Part shown: in pieces, positions 52,092 through 61,464 of the stretch | Layout: the number at the start of each line of letters is the position of its first letter | Numbering within the stretch: position 1 is the first letter of the stretch | Notes under the pieces: model-generated | What the model saw: the letters and a program-made list of their open reading frames with translations, nothing else | The model's database searches: none | Told to the model about the DNA's origin: nothing | Translations under genes and position numbers: made by a program | Assembly: GCA_044226685.1 (NCBI GenBank) | Contig: JBGAGP010000005.1 | Coordinates: forward strand, 1 to 64,000 | Origin: Dongia_A sp044226685 | Lineage (GTDB): Bacteria > Pseudomonadota > Alphaproteobacteria > Dongiales > Dongiaceae | DNA: 64,000 bases | Reading direction: 5' to 3'

Positions 52092-53220
52092 CATCGTGAT
52101 CGACCTGCCGCTGATCGACCATCACTGCCACGGCGTCTCGCCGGCCGAGCTCGACTGGAAAGGGTTCCAGGCGATGTTCAGCGAGAGCTATCTGCCGCCG
52201 CCGCCGGGGACCAGCGAGTTCCAGAAACCGCTCGGCCTGATGATCCGCCGCTTCTGCGCGCCGATGCTGGACCTCGAGCCGCTGGCGAGTGGCGAGGCCT
52301 ATGTCGAGCGCCGGCTGGCGCTGGGCGCGGCGGAGGTCAATCGCCGGCTGCTCACTTCCTGCGGCCTCGATTCCCTGCTGATCGACACCGGCCACCGCTC
52401 CAACGCCATCATGACCTGGCAGGAGATGGCGAAGGTCGCCGGCCGCCCGGCGCATGAGGTGGTGCGCATCGAGGCGGTGGCGGAGGAGGTGGCGAAGAGC
52501 GGCGTTTCCGCGACGGATTTTCCCGGCGCCTTCGCCGCCGAGCTGGACAAGCGCGCGGCCGGCGCCGTGGGCCTCAAGACCATCGTCGCCTACCGCGTCA
52601 CCTTCGCCATCGACCAGACCGCGCCGGACAAGGCCGACGTGGTGAAGGCGGCCGGCGCCTGGTTCGCCAAGGCGGCGGAGAGCAAGCGCTGGCGCCTGGA
52701 GGATGCCACCATCATCCGCCACGGCTTGTGGATCGGCGGCGAGATCTGCCGGGCGCGCAAGCTGCCGCTGCAGGTGCATGTCGGATTCGGCGACCCGGAC
52801 ATCTACATGCATGCCTGCGACCCGACGCATTTCACCGACTTCATCGCCGCGATGGAGAAATGGCAGGTCGCCATCACGCTGCTGCATTGCTATCCCTTCC
52901 AGCGCGAGGCGGCGTGGCTGTCGGAGATCTTCCAGAACGTCTACTACGACGTCGGCGCGGTGCTGAACTACACAGGCGCCATGTCGGCCGACATCCTGGG
53001 CGAGGCGCTGGAGATGGGGAAATTCTCCAAGCAGCTCTATTCCTCCGACGCCTTCGGCCTTTCCGAGCTCTACTACCTGGGCCAGTTGCTGTTCCGCCGC
53101 GGCATCAAGCGGCGCCTCGATCGCTGGATCGCCGAGGATTTCTGCAGCGTGAAGGACGCCGACGAGATCGTCGGCCTGATCGCCAGCGGGAATTCCCGCC
53201 GTATCTATCCGCTGGGTTGA
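52081..53220 (+). CDS. Amidohydrolase (FluG N-terminal-like, metal-dependent)
   Basis: This 379-residue amidohydrolase-superfamily enzyme shows the metal ligands in order: LIDHHCHG (His15, His17), LQVHVGFGD, ITLLHCYPF and YSSDAFG (catalytic Asp). It likely hydrolyses an amide produced or consumed by the adjacent GS-like ligase. Its start overlaps the ligase 3' end, and the two are a split version of FluG with the domains in reverse order. Confidence 0.83.
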   Translation: MPTDIVIDLPLIDHHCHGVSPAELDWKGFQAMFSESYLPPPPGTSEFQKPLGLMIRRFCAPMLDLEPLASGEAYVERRLALGAAEVNRRLLTSCGLDSLLIDTGHRSNAIMTWQEMAKVAGRPAHEVVRIEAVAEEVAKSGVSATDFPGAFAAELDKRAAGAVGLKTIVAYRVTFAIDQTAPDKADVVKAAGAWFAKAAESKRWRLEDATIIRHGLWIGGEICRARKLPLQVHVGFGDPDIYMHACDPTHFTDFIAAMEKWQVAITLLHCYPFQREAAWLSEIFQNVYYDVGAVLNYTGAMSADILGEALEMGKFSKQLYSSDAFGLSELYYLGQLLFRRGIKRRLDRWIAEDFCSVKDADEIVGLIASGNSRRIYPLG

Positions 53221-53318
53221 GCCGCGGGCGGCAGTTTGGCCTTGCCAGCGGGGCCGGCCCTGAGGAAACTCCGCCGGCGCCCGCCAATGGGCCATGCCGT
53301 CGAGGGAGCGGCCGTTTC

Positions 53319-53885
53319 ATGACCGGATACGGAATCGACCGATTCATCGCCGATTGCGAGGCCGCGGCCGCGGCCAATGTCGCGGCGGCGGATTGCGTGG
53401 TGGCGGCCCTGCCGCTGATGGAGCGGCTGCTCGAGGGCGACAAGTCCTTCCTGAAGCCGGAGCATTTCCGGTCCGACCCCGCGCATTATGCGCGCAATGC
53501 CATCTACGTGGCCGAGGACGAGAGGATGTCGCTGTTCGCCCTGGTGTGGCTGCCGGGGCAGTGGACGCCGGTCCACGATCACGGAAGCTGGGGCGTGGTC
53601 GGAATCCTGCAGGGGGCGCTCGAGGAGCGCAGCTACATGTCGGAAGGCGCGATCACCGCCGATCACGACATCCACCTGAAGCGCGGCGGGGTGGTCCTGC
53701 TCAAGGAGAAGTCGGTCACCAGCTTCGTGCCCAACCCCGACCACATCCACATGACCGGCGTGCCGGAAAGCCGCGAGATGGCGGTGAGCCTGCATCTCTA
53801 TGGCCGCAACATGAACTCGTTCCACATCTACGACGTGGCGCAGGGTACGCGCCGCCTGATCAACGTGCCGCACCAGAAGAGCTGA
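53319..53885 (+). CDS. Cysteine dioxygenase-type cupin
   Basis: This 188-residue cupin has the His triad of thiol dioxygenases: TPVHDHGSWG (His86, His88) and PDHIHMTG (His142 or His144). Family members oxidise cysteine, 3-mercaptopropionate or related thiols to sulfinates with O2 and iron. The flanking ALVWLPGQWTPVHDHG and SLHLYGRNMNSFHIYD fit the PCO/CDO-I family. GGGAG precedes the ATG. The presence of a thiol oxidase in this operon suggests a sulfur-containing amine or amide as substrate, which is inference. Confidence 0.8.
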   Translation: MTGYGIDRFIADCEAAAAANVAAADCVVAALPLMERLLEGDKSFLKPEHFRSDPAHYARNAIYVAEDERMSLFALVWLPGQWTPVHDHGSWGVVGILQGALEERSYMSEGAITADHDIHLKRGGVVLLKEKSVTSFVPNPDHIHMTGVPESREMAVSLHLYGRNMNSFHIYDVAQGTRRLINVPHQKS

Positions 53886-53893
53886 GACCAAGC

Positions 53894-54535
53894 ATGTCGC
53901 AGACCATGAGCCGTGAGATTCCCCTGGTGAAGCGCGAGAGCGCGCTGCTGTTCATCGACGTGCAGAATTTCTGCGCCCGGCGCGACGGGGCCGAGTTCAA
54001 GGACCTGCCCGAACCGGAGTTCCAGGCCAGATACGGCTGGTTCATGCGCGAACTGCACGGGCGCGTCATCCCCAACATGCAGCGCCTCCAGGCGGCGTTC
54101 CGCAAGGCCGGGGTCGAGGTCATGTACACCACCATCGAGAGCCTGACCAAGGACGGCCGCGACCGCTCGCTCGACTACAAGATCACCGGCTTCAACGTGC
54201 CCAAGGGGTCCTGGGACGGCCAGACCATCGACGAGTTGAAGCCGGGCGAGGACGAGATCTGCCTGCCCAAGACCTCGTCCAGCGTCTTTGTCTCGACGCA
54301 TATAGACTACATCCTGCGCAATCTAGGCGTCCGGCAAGTTGTGATGAGCGGCATCCTCACCGACCAGTGCGTGGAATCGGCGGTGCGCGATGCCTGCGAC
54401 CTAGGCTACCTGGTGACCCAGGTGACCGATGCGTGCCTGACCTACAGCCAGGAGCGGCACGACAATTCGCTGCGCACCATCAAGGGCTATTGCCGCCAGC
54501 GCACCGTCGACCAGGTCATCGCCGAGCTCGCCTAG
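53894..54535 (+). CDS. Isochorismatase-family cysteine hydrolase
   Basis: This 213-residue hydrolase has the catalytic triad of the family: Asp22 in FIDVQNFC, Lys126 in CLPKTSSS and Cys159 in LTDQCVESAV. Relatives include nicotinamidase, N-carbamoylsarcosine amidase and biuret hydrolase, all acting on C-N bonds. It begins eight bases after the cupin stop and ends the operon. The substrate cannot be read from sequence. Confidence 0.85.
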   Translation: MSQTMSREIPLVKRESALLFIDVQNFCARRDGAEFKDLPEPEFQARYGWFMRELHGRVIPNMQRLQAAFRKAGVEVMYTTIESLTKDGRDRSLDYKITGFNVPKGSWDGQTIDELKPGEDEICLPKTSSSVFVSTHIDYILRNLGVRQVVMSGILTDQCVESAVRDACDLGYLVTQVTDACLTYSQERHDNSLRTIKGYCRQRTVDQVIAELA

Positions 54536-54653
54536 TCCCCGAAGACTCTAAGGTCATCGACGCGCGGCGGGCGATGGAGCCTTGCGGCGCGGCGCGGCTG
54601 TCATGAAGATCGGCTACAGATCAGGCCCATCCGACAGAAGACAGGAGCGCTGC

Positions 54654-55478
54654 ATGGCCACCATCACCACCAAGGACGGGGTCGAGATCTATTACAAGGA
54701 CTGGGGCAGGGGCCGACCCATCGTGTTCTGCCACGGCTGGCCGCTGACCTCCGACAGCTGGGAGGCGCAGATGTTCCACGTGGCCGATAACGGCTTCCGG
54801 GCCATCGGCCATGACCGGCGCGGCCACGGCCGCTCCAGCCAGCCCTGGGACGGCAACGACATGGACCATTACGCCGACGATCTGGCGCAGCTGCTCGACC
54901 ATCTCGACATCAAGGACGCGACGCTGATCGGCTTTTCCACCGGCGGCGGCGAGGTCGCCCGCTATATCGGCCGCCACGGCACGAAACGGCTGAAGCAGGC
55001 GGTCCTGGTCTCCGCGGTACCACCGCTGATGCTGAAGACCGCGGCCAACCCCATCGGCCTGCCGATCGAGGTGTTCGACGGCATCCGCGCCGGCAGCCTC
55101 AAGGACCGCTCGCAGCTCTACATCGACATCGCCTCCGGCCCGTTCTTTGGTTTCAACCGGCCGGGCGCCAAGGCGTCGCAGGGCATGATCGATTCCTTCT
55201 GGCTGCAGAGCATGACCGGCGGCCACAAGAACACCTTCGACAGCATCAAGGCGTTCTCCGAGACCGACTTCACCGAGGATCTGAAGAAGTTCGATGTGCC
55301 GACCCTGATCATCCATGGCGACGACGACCAGATCGTGCCGATCGATGCCGCCGGACGCTCCTCGGCGAAGCTGGTGAAGGGCGCGACGCTGAAGGTCTAT
55401 CCCGGCGCGCCGCACGGCATCACCGACACGCACAAGGACCAGCTCAACGCCGATTTGCTGGCGTTCATCAAGAGCTGA
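54654..55478 (+). CDS. Alpha/beta hydrolase (chloroperoxidase/arylesterase-like)
   Basis: This 274-residue hydrolase of the non-haem chloroperoxidase/perhydrolase group opens TTKDGVEIYYKDWGRGRPIV. The oxyanion region is FCHGWPLTSDSW, the nucleophile is in IGFSTGGGEVARY, the acid in HGDDDQIVP, and His in PGAPHGITDTH. CAGGAG precedes the ATG. It acts on esters or performs perhydrolysis. It is transcribed separately from the preceding operon after a 118-bp gap. Confidence 0.88.
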   Translation: MATITTKDGVEIYYKDWGRGRPIVFCHGWPLTSDSWEAQMFHVADNGFRAIGHDRRGHGRSSQPWDGNDMDHYADDLAQLLDHLDIKDATLIGFSTGGGEVARYIGRHGTKRLKQAVLVSAVPPLMLKTAANPIGLPIEVFDGIRAGSLKDRSQLYIDIASGPFFGFNRPGAKASQGMIDSFWLQSMTGGHKNTFDSIKAFSETDFTEDLKKFDVPTLIIHGDDDQIVPIDAAGRSSAKLVKGATLKVYPGAPHGITDTHKDQLNADLLAFIKS

Positions 55479-55784
55479 AATTGCCTTTACCATGACGTGG
55501 ATCAATTCCCCTTCCGGTTGCGAGGGGGATTGATTCGCGTCTGCACTTCTGTTATCAACCGCGCCCTTCGCCGCCCTTGCGCGGCATCGACTGGCTGAGG
55601 AGTGGACCGATGCGTTCGCTAAACCAGCCGGCTCGTTCCTGGATCGCTCTCCAGCCGCGCTAGCGGCATGGCCGGCGCCCAGGGCCGGCCGGCATTCGAC
55701 TGAACCGGGTTGAGCTTTGTGCTGCGCGTGCGTGCGCAGCACGGGGACGACTCACGTCTCGATGCGAGAGAGAGCGACTGTGTC
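55479..55784. other. Intergenic region with a hairpin, no gene
   Basis: This 306-bp gap separates the hydrolase from the AAA+ gene. It contains the inverted repeat at 55501-55534 near its start. GAGAGAGAGCGAC lies just before the AAA+ start codons. I see no reading frame with coding character. Confidence 0.5.
55501..55534. terminator. Inverted repeat after the alpha/beta hydrolase gene
   Basis: ATCAATTCCCC and GGGGGATTGAT are inverted copies with one mismatch around 12 bases, 22 bp after the stop. There is no T-run, so it may be a weak terminator or a regulator site. Confidence 0.35.
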
Positions 55785-57812
55785 ATGATGAGCATGTCAC
55801 AGGCGGCGATGGCCGCCTATGTGCTGGCGATGGTGCGCAGCTTCGCCCCGGCCTCACCGCCGGGGAAGGTCGTCGCGCAATGGCTGCACGATCACCAGGG
55901 ATTGGTCGGCGTGGATTTCGCCGCCGCAATGCAACGCGCGGCGGGCGAAGGCAAGACTCCCGACGATCCGGACTTCGACAAGCCGATGTCGCGCGCGGTT
56001 TGGGTGGAGCTGTGCGCGCAGGTGGAGCAGGCGGTGCGGGAGCCGTCGCGTGAGCCGGACCTGGTCAGCGCCAACATCGACCTGTTCGCCGCGGCGGTGG
56101 GCCTGGACGAACTGGAGCGGGCGATCTTCCGTTTCGTCTACTATACGGATTCCGACAGCTCCTTCGGCGCGCTGTGCACGCGCATCATCGGTACCCGCAG
56201 CGTGGACACGCAGGGGCTGGCGGCGATGTGCCTGGATGCCGGTGCGGCGGAAATCTGGGCACGGTTGCGCCGCGGGCCGCTGCAGCGCCTCGGCATCGTC
56301 GGCGTCGCCAACAATGCGAGCGGCAGCTTCGCCTATTACGTGCCCGAGCGCCTGGTGCGCGCCTTGCAGCCGCCGTCTGCCACCTTGGCCGATATGGAAC
56401 GTCGGCTGATTGGCGCGCCGCTGGTGCCGCATTTGACCGCGGCGGACTACGATCATGTGGCGCGGGAGCGCGATTTCCTGCTGCGCCTTTTGCGCGGCGC
56501 GCTGCGCGACCGTCGCAGGGGCGTCAACATCCTGATCCACGGCGTGCCGGGCACCGGCAAGACCGAGTTCTGCAAGGTACTTGCGCGGGAACTGGGCTGC
56601 GACCTGTTTTCCGTCGGCGAGGCCGATGACGAGGGTGGCGAGCCGTCGCGCTGGGAGCGCCTGGACGCCTTGCGCCTCGGCGATCAGCTCGCCGGCGGGC
56701 GCGGAACGTCGCTGCTGCTGTTCGACGAGATGGAGGACGTGCTGTGGGACCGGATGCGGCGCGGCGTATCCAAGGTATTCCTCAACCGGCTGCTGGAGAA
56801 CAACCAGGTTCCGGTGTTGTGGACGGCAAACGATATCGGCTGCTTCGATCCGGCCTTCCTGCGACGCATGACGTTCGCCTTCGAGATGAAGCCGATGGCG
56901 GCGACCGCACGCAAGCGGCTTTGGACCGGCTTCGCCGCCCGCGAAGGGCTTGAGCTGGCGCCCGGCCAGGCGGAGCGGCTGGCGCGGCAGCATGCCGTGT
57001 CGCCCGCGCTGATGACCGGCGCGGTCGGCGCGGTGAGTCTGGCCGGCGGAGGGGCCGAGGAGCTCGACTTTGTAATCGGTCGCCTCGCCAAGGCGAGCGG
57101 CACTGCCAATGCGGCGGCGGCACCGGGCGGCAGCTTCACGCCCGATCTGGCCAATGCCGATCTCGATCTCAGCCGGTTGCAGGCAGCACTCGCCGCGCCG
57201 GGCGCACCGCGCGACCACGCGCTCTGCTTCTACGGCCCTCCGGGCACCGGCAAGAGCGCCTTCGCGCGCGAGCTGGCAGTGGCCATGGGGCTGGAACCGA
57301 TGGTCAAGCGCGGCTCCGACCTGCTGTCGAAATGGATCGGCGAGACGGAGCGCAACCTGGCCGAGGCGTTCGAGATGGCACGGGATGACGGAGCCTTCCT
57401 GATCATCGACGAGGTCGACGGGTTCCTGTGGAGCCGCGAGGGCGCCACCCGGTCCTGGGAGGTGTCGATGGTGAACGAGCTGCTGGTGCAGATGGAGAAC
57501 CATCCATTGCCCTTCGCCTGCACCACCAACCACCTGGACCGGATCGACCCGGCGGCGCTCCGGCGGTTCACCTTCAAGGTGAAATTCGACTACATGACCG
57601 CGCCGCAGGCCAAGGCGGCCTACCGGCAGTTCTTCGATGCCGATCCTCCCGCGCGGATCGAGGCGCTCCAGCACCTGACGCCGGGTGATTTTGCGGTTGT
57701 GGCGAAGAAACGCCGCCTGCTGGCCGCCGGCAGCGGCGAACTGGACCTGGTACGGCTGCTGGCGCAGGAAGTGGAGGCGAAGAACCTGCGCGCGACGCGG
57801 ATGGGCTTCTAG
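55785..57812 (+). CDS. Tandem AAA+ ATPase
   Basis: This 675-residue protein has two AAA+ modules. Walker A is HGVPGTGKTEF (Lys259) and YGPPGTGKSAF (Lys490); Walker B is LLLFDEMEDV (Asp314/Glu315) and FLIIDEVDGF (Asp542/Glu543). Sensor-1-type segments are VLWTANDIGCFD and FACTTNHLDRID. The N-terminal ~230 residues are helical and unrecognised (DELERAIFRFVYYTDSDSS). It would act as a ring-forming unfoldase or remodeller, but it lacks a protease domain or a recognised partner nearby. ATG at 55785 or 55788 are possible starts. Its last four bases overlap a convergent GNAT gene. Confidence 0.8.
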   Translation: MMSMSQAAMAAYVLAMVRSFAPASPPGKVVAQWLHDHQGLVGVDFAAAMQRAAGEGKTPDDPDFDKPMSRAVWVELCAQVEQAVREPSREPDLVSANIDLFAAAVGLDELERAIFRFVYYTDSDSSFGALCTRIIGTRSVDTQGLAAMCLDAGAAEIWARLRRGPLQRLGIVGVANNASGSFAYYVPERLVRALQPPSATLADMERRLIGAPLVPHLTAADYDHVARERDFLLRLLRGALRDRRRGVNILIHGVPGTGKTEFCKVLARELGCDLFSVGEADDEGGEPSRWERLDALRLGDQLAGGRGTSLLLFDEMEDVLWDRMRRGVSKVFLNRLLENNQVPVLWTANDIGCFDPAFLRRMTFAFEMKPMAATARKRLWTGFAAREGLELAPGQAERLARQHAVSPALMTGAVGAVSLAGGGAEELDFVIGRLAKASGTANAAAAPGGSFTPDLANADLDLSRLQAALAAPGAPRDHALCFYGPPGTGKSAFARELAVAMGLEPMVKRGSDLLSKWIGETERNLAEAFEMARDDGAFLIIDEVDGFLWSREGATRSWEVSMVNELLVQMENHPLPFACTTNHLDRIDPAALRRFTFKVKFDYMTAPQAKAAYRQFFDADPPARIEALQHLTPGDFAVVAKKRRLLAAGSGELDLVRLLAQEVEAKNLRATRMGF

Positions 57813-58543
57813 GGTTTGGCGCTCGCCTCCAACGCCTTCGCCGTCAGGTCGCCCAGCGCCTGTTTCTGGGTGCCGTCGGCGGCAAAATTGGCGGGGTCGA
57901 GCCAAGCCTCGTAGGCCGCCTTCAGCGCCGGCCATTCCTTGTCGATGATGGCGAACCAGGCGGTGTCGCGGTTGCGGCCCTTGTAGATCGTGGCCTGGCG
58001 GAAGATGCCCTCGAAGGAAAAGCCGAAGCGCCTGGCGGCGCGGCGCGACGGCTCGTTGAGCGAATCGCACTTCCATTCGTAGCGGCGGTAGCCCAGCTCC
58101 TCGAACACCCGGCGCATCAGCAGGAACATCGCCTCGGTCGCCGCGCGGGTGCGTTGCAGGCGCGGGGAGTAATGGATGTGGCCGGTCTCGATGACGCCGA
58201 ATTTCGGGTCGATGCGGAGATAGCTGGCGACGCCGACCGCCTGGCCGGTCGATCTGTCGACGATGGTGTGGAACAGCGGGTCGTCACCCAGGCAGGTCGC
58301 CTTCATCCAGGCGCGGTATTCCGGCAGGGTGGCGAAAGGGCCGTAGCCCATGTAGGTCCAGGTCCGGCCGTCCTGGTCGTCGGAGATCGCCTCGAAGAGC
58401 TGGGCGGCGTGGCGCTCGGGGTCGATCGGCTCGATCCGGCTATAGCGGCCATCGATCGGGGTTCGCGGCGGCGGCGCCACCGGCTTCCACTGCGGGACGG
58501 GGTCGCCGATCGGCTGCCCCAGGGAATTCATTCGATGCTGCAT
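57809..58543 (-). CDS. GNAT-family acetyltransferase (RimJ/RimL type)
   Basis: This 244-residue protein of the Acetyltransf_3 group has TPIDGRYSRIEPIDPERHA at the start of the domain. RTRAATEAMFLLMRRVFEEL is the CoA-binding motif A, and RRYEWKCDSLNEPSRRAARR with LGFSFEGIFRQ-like FGFSFEGIFRQATIYKGRNR the substrate/dimer region. RimJ/L-like enzymes acetylate protein N-termini or small amines. ATG at 58543 or 58531 may be used. It converges with the AAA+ gene. Confidence 0.83.
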   Translation of the reverse strand: MQHRMNSLGQPIGDPVPQWKPVAPPPRTPIDGRYSRIEPIDPERHAAQLFEAISDDQDGRTWTYMGYGPFATLPEYRAWMKATCLGDDPLFHTIVDRSTGQAVGVASYLRIDPKFGVIETGHIHYSPRLQRTRAATEAMFLLMRRVFEELGYRRYEWKCDSLNEPSRRAARRFGFSFEGIFRQATIYKGRNRDTAWFAIIDKEWPALKAAYEAWLDPANFAADGTQKQALGDLTAKALEASAKP

Positions 58544-58585
58544 GCGGCCCCCGCGCGATGATTCGAGGGCGCATCATAAGCCGAT

Positions 58586-59089
58586 TCAGTTCAGCCGCCA
58601 GATGACGAAGTTGAGCAGCCCGGCGAAGGAAACCCAGGCCAGGTAGGGAACGAGCAGCAGGCCCGCCCAGCGATCGATGCGATGGAAACCGGCGAGTGTC
58701 CCGGCGATGGCCGCCCACAGCAGGATCAGGCAGACAAAGGCGCCTCCGATCGCCTGCAGGCCGAAGAACAGACAACTCCAGGCGAGATTGAGGGCAAGCT
58801 GGGCCAGAAACCATCCGAGCGCGGCGCCTCGGCCCGGCATCCGCCCGCGGCGCCAGACCAGGGCCGCAGCCAACGCCATCAGGACAAAGAGCGTGGTCCA
58901 GACCGGCCCGAAGATCCAGTCGGGCGGATTGAAGCTGGGCTTGTTCAGGGTCTGGTACCAGCCGTTCACGGAACTCGCGGTGACCGCCCCGCCGATGCCG
59001 GCGACGGCGAAGCACAGCAACAGGAACCCTGCGAAGGGCAGCCAGAAGCGAGGCGCATTGTGGTCTTGGTCCAGCTGGCTGCGGCGCAT
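58586..59089 (-). CDS. tspO: TspO/MBR family membrane protein
   Basis: This 167-residue five-helix membrane protein has the TspO signatures: WYQTLNKPSFNPPDWIFGPV in the first loop, LALNLAWSCLFFG, and YLAWVSFAGLLNFVIWRLN at the end. Bacterial TspO binds porphyrins and affects tetrapyrrole and stress responses. It is cotranscribed with, or upstream of, the GNAT gene (42 bp apart). Divergent from the synthetase gene at 59194. Confidence 0.9.
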   Translation of the reverse strand: MRRSQLDQDHNAPRFWLPFAGFLLLCFAVAGIGGAVTASSVNGWYQTLNKPSFNPPDWIFGPVWTTLFVLMALAAALVWRRGRMPGRGAALGWFLAQLALNLAWSCLFFGLQAIGGAFVCLILLWAAIAGTLAGFHRIDRWAGLLLVPYLAWVSFAGLLNFVIWRLN

Positions 59090-59193
59090 GATCGGTTCCT
59101 TGGCTCGCCTCTTGATACGAATCCAGGCGCCGGCGGATCACCCGGAAGAATGCTATAGATTGAATAGCTCTCGCGGCATTATGAAAGTCCAAT

Positions 59194-60858
59194 GTGAGTT
59201 GGGCGGGAGCGATTGCGGAGATGCTGAGGCCGGCCGCGACTTATGACTCGCTGCGCGGCACGTTCCGCTGGGACGTGCCGGCGGCTTACAACATCGGCGT
59301 CGATGTCTGCGACCGCTGGGCTGACTGCGCCCCTGATCGTGTCGCGTTGATCCAGGCCGCCGAAGACGGCGCCGTCGAATACACCTATGGCACCTTGCAG
59401 GCGCAGTCGAACCGGCTGGCGCACTTGCTGGCGGAACTGGGCGTCATGCGCGGCGACCGGGTCGCGGTGCTGCTGCCCCAGGCGCCGGAGACCGCCATCG
59501 GCCACATCGCCATCTACAAGCTCGGCGCCATCGCCGTGCCGCTGTTCGGCCTGTTCGGGCCGGAGGCGCTGCAATACCGGCTGGCGAATTCGGGCGCCAA
59601 GGCGGTGCTGACCAACGGCGATGGCGTGGCGAAGCTGGCCGGCATCCGCGCCGCGCTGCCGGAGCTGCGCCATATCCTTGCCATCGACGGCCCCGCCGCG
59701 GGTGCGCTCGACCTGGCGCGCGAGCTGGAAGGGCAGCCGGCGGACTTCGCCGCGGCGCCGACGCAAGCGGAGGATCCGGCGCTGATCATCTACACCTCCG
59801 GCACCACGGGCCAGCCGAAGGGCGCGCTGCATGCCCATCGCGTGCTGCTGGGGCACCTCCCGGGCGTGGAGATGAGCCATGACCTGCTGCCGCAACCGGG
59901 GGACCGCATCTGGACCCCGGCGGACTGGGCCTGGATCGGCGGGCTGCTCGACGTGCTGCTGCCGGCGCTGCATCACGGCGTGCCGGTGGTGGCACGGCGG
60001 TTCCAGAAATTCACCGGCGAGGCGGCGTTCCAGCTGATGCAGGACTTCGCCGTGCGTAACGCCTTCCTGCCGCCGACGGCGCTGAAGATGATGCGGGCGG
60101 TGCCTGAGGCGGAGAAGCGCTGGCGTTTGGACCTGCGCTCGGTCGCCAGCGGCGGCGAGACGCTGGGCGCGGAGCTGATCGACTGGGGCCGGCGCGTCCT
60201 CGGCGTCACCATCAACGAGTTCTACGGCCAGACCGAATGCAACATGATCGTGTCGTCCTGCGCGCGGCTGATGCCGGCGCGGCCGGGCATCATGGGGCGC
60301 GCCGTGCCGGGCCATCGCCTGGCCGTGGTCGACGCGGCCGGCATGGAGCTCGAGCGCGGCGAACAGGGCAACATCGCGGTGCTGCGGCCGGACCCGGTGA
60401 TGTTCCTGGAATACTGGAACAATCCGGCGGCGACGGCGGCGAAGTTCGCCGGCGACTGGCTGCTGACCGGCGATACCGGGCGGATGGACGAAGACGGCTG
60501 GATCACCTTCGTCGGCCGCGACGACGACGTGATCACCTCCGCCGGCTACCGCATCGGGCCGGGCGAGATCGAGGATTGCCTGCTTGGCCACCCTGCGGTG
60601 CGCCTCGCCGGCGTGGTTGGCAAGCCTGACCCCGAGCGCACCGAGATCGTGAAGGCCTATGTGGTGCTGAAGGCGGGCTTCGTGCCCGGCGCGGCCCTGG
60701 CGCGCGAGATCCAGGCGCATGTGAAGAACCGCCTGGCGGCGCACGAATATCCGCGCGAGGTCGCCTTCATCGACGAGCTGCCGATGACCACGACCGGCAA
60801 GATCATCCGCCGCGAGCTGCGCGCCCGCGCGGCGGCGGAAGCGTCCGGCGCGCGCTAG
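59194..60858 (+). CDS. Acyl-CoA synthetase (AMP-forming, acetyl/medium-chain type)
   Basis: This 554-residue ANL enzyme converts a carboxylic acid to acyl-CoA with ATP. Motifs are IIYTSGTTGQPKGALHAH (P-loop), INEFYGQTECNM (A5), LLTGDTGRMDEDGWITFVGR, DDVITSAGYRIGPGEIE and the catalytic Lys in PMTTTGKIIRRELR. The opening MLRPAATYDSLRGTFRWD is typical of the acetyl-CoA-synthetase-like branch. Start GTG 59194; ATG 59221 is an alternative. The chain length of the substrate is not determined. Confidence 0.87.
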   Translation: MSWAGAIAEMLRPAATYDSLRGTFRWDVPAAYNIGVDVCDRWADCAPDRVALIQAAEDGAVEYTYGTLQAQSNRLAHLLAELGVMRGDRVAVLLPQAPETAIGHIAIYKLGAIAVPLFGLFGPEALQYRLANSGAKAVLTNGDGVAKLAGIRAALPELRHILAIDGPAAGALDLARELEGQPADFAAAPTQAEDPALIIYTSGTTGQPKGALHAHRVLLGHLPGVEMSHDLLPQPGDRIWTPADWAWIGGLLDVLLPALHHGVPVVARRFQKFTGEAAFQLMQDFAVRNAFLPPTALKMMRAVPEAEKRWRLDLRSVASGGETLGAELIDWGRRVLGVTINEFYGQTECNMIVSSCARLMPARPGIMGRAVPGHRLAVVDAAGMELERGEQGNIAVLRPDPVMFLEYWNNPAATAAKFAGDWLLTGDTGRMDEDGWITFVGRDDDVITSAGYRIGPGEIEDCLLGHPAVRLAGVVGKPDPERTEIVKAYVVLKAGFVPGAALAREIQAHVKNRLAAHEYPREVAFIDELPMTTTGKIIRRELRARAAAEASGAR

Positions 60859-60861
60859 CGG

Positions 60862-61311
60862 TCAGTGCAGGATGTCGAGCGCCGCGACCTCGAGGATATC
60901 GAGGATGAGATTGGTGGCGCGCTTCACCAGCATGACCTTGTCGTCGATGATGACGTAGCGATAGGCCGGGTCGAGGCGGGGCAGGCGGGTCAGCAGATCG
61001 TCCGGCAGGTCGCGATATTCCAGACCCGGCGGCAACTGGCCGTTGCGCTGCAGCTGCATGGCCAGGCCCGGCGGCAGCGTGCCGCGCTTGGCGAGGCCGG
61101 GCGGCAGGTCCTTGTGCTTGTTCTTGTGCTTCTTGTAGTCGCGCCCGTCGTCGCTCTCCTCCCAGTCATGGAGGTGGCGCGCGTAGTAGTCGCGGATGAT
61201 GCTCTTCTCGATTTCGCCGATCACGATGTCGGCGACGTCAGCGCGCGCCAGCGGTGCGGACAAGATGGCGGCGCCGAGGATCAGCAGAGCGTTGCGTCGA
61301 TGCAGCAGCAT
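60862..61311 (-). CDS. RcnB/CigR-like exported protein
   Basis: This 149-residue protein has a signal peptide (MLLHRRNALLILGAAILSAPLARA). It has a charged His/Lys-rich middle (KKHKNKHKD) and three LPPGL repeats, as in CigR-like proteins (KDLPPGLAKRGTLPPGLAMQ). The RcnB-type end is YRYVIIDDKVMLVKRATNLILDIL. CigR homologues are periplasmic or membrane-associated factors of unclear function. ATG at 61311 follows GGGA; the open frame upstream is unlikely coding. It converges with the synthetase, three bases apart. Confidence 0.75.
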   Translation of the reverse strand: MLLHRRNALLILGAAILSAPLARADVADIVIGEIEKSIIRDYYARHLHDWEESDDGRDYKKHKNKHKDLPPGLAKRGTLPPGLAMQLQRNGQLPPGLEYRDLPDDLLTRLPRLDPAYRYVIIDDKVMLVKRATNLILDILEVAALDILH

Positions 61312-61464
61312 GATTTTCCCGAAGGCGAACGTTCCCGGTCCCAAGGATAGAGCCGCAGGACCGAGAGGAAAGCCACGACTTCGTGAAGCCGGAGCCATCG
61401 CCGCGCGCAACTTCCGGCGCTGCTCAAGCGACGTTCATCGCGCGATCCGCGTGCGCGGCGATGC

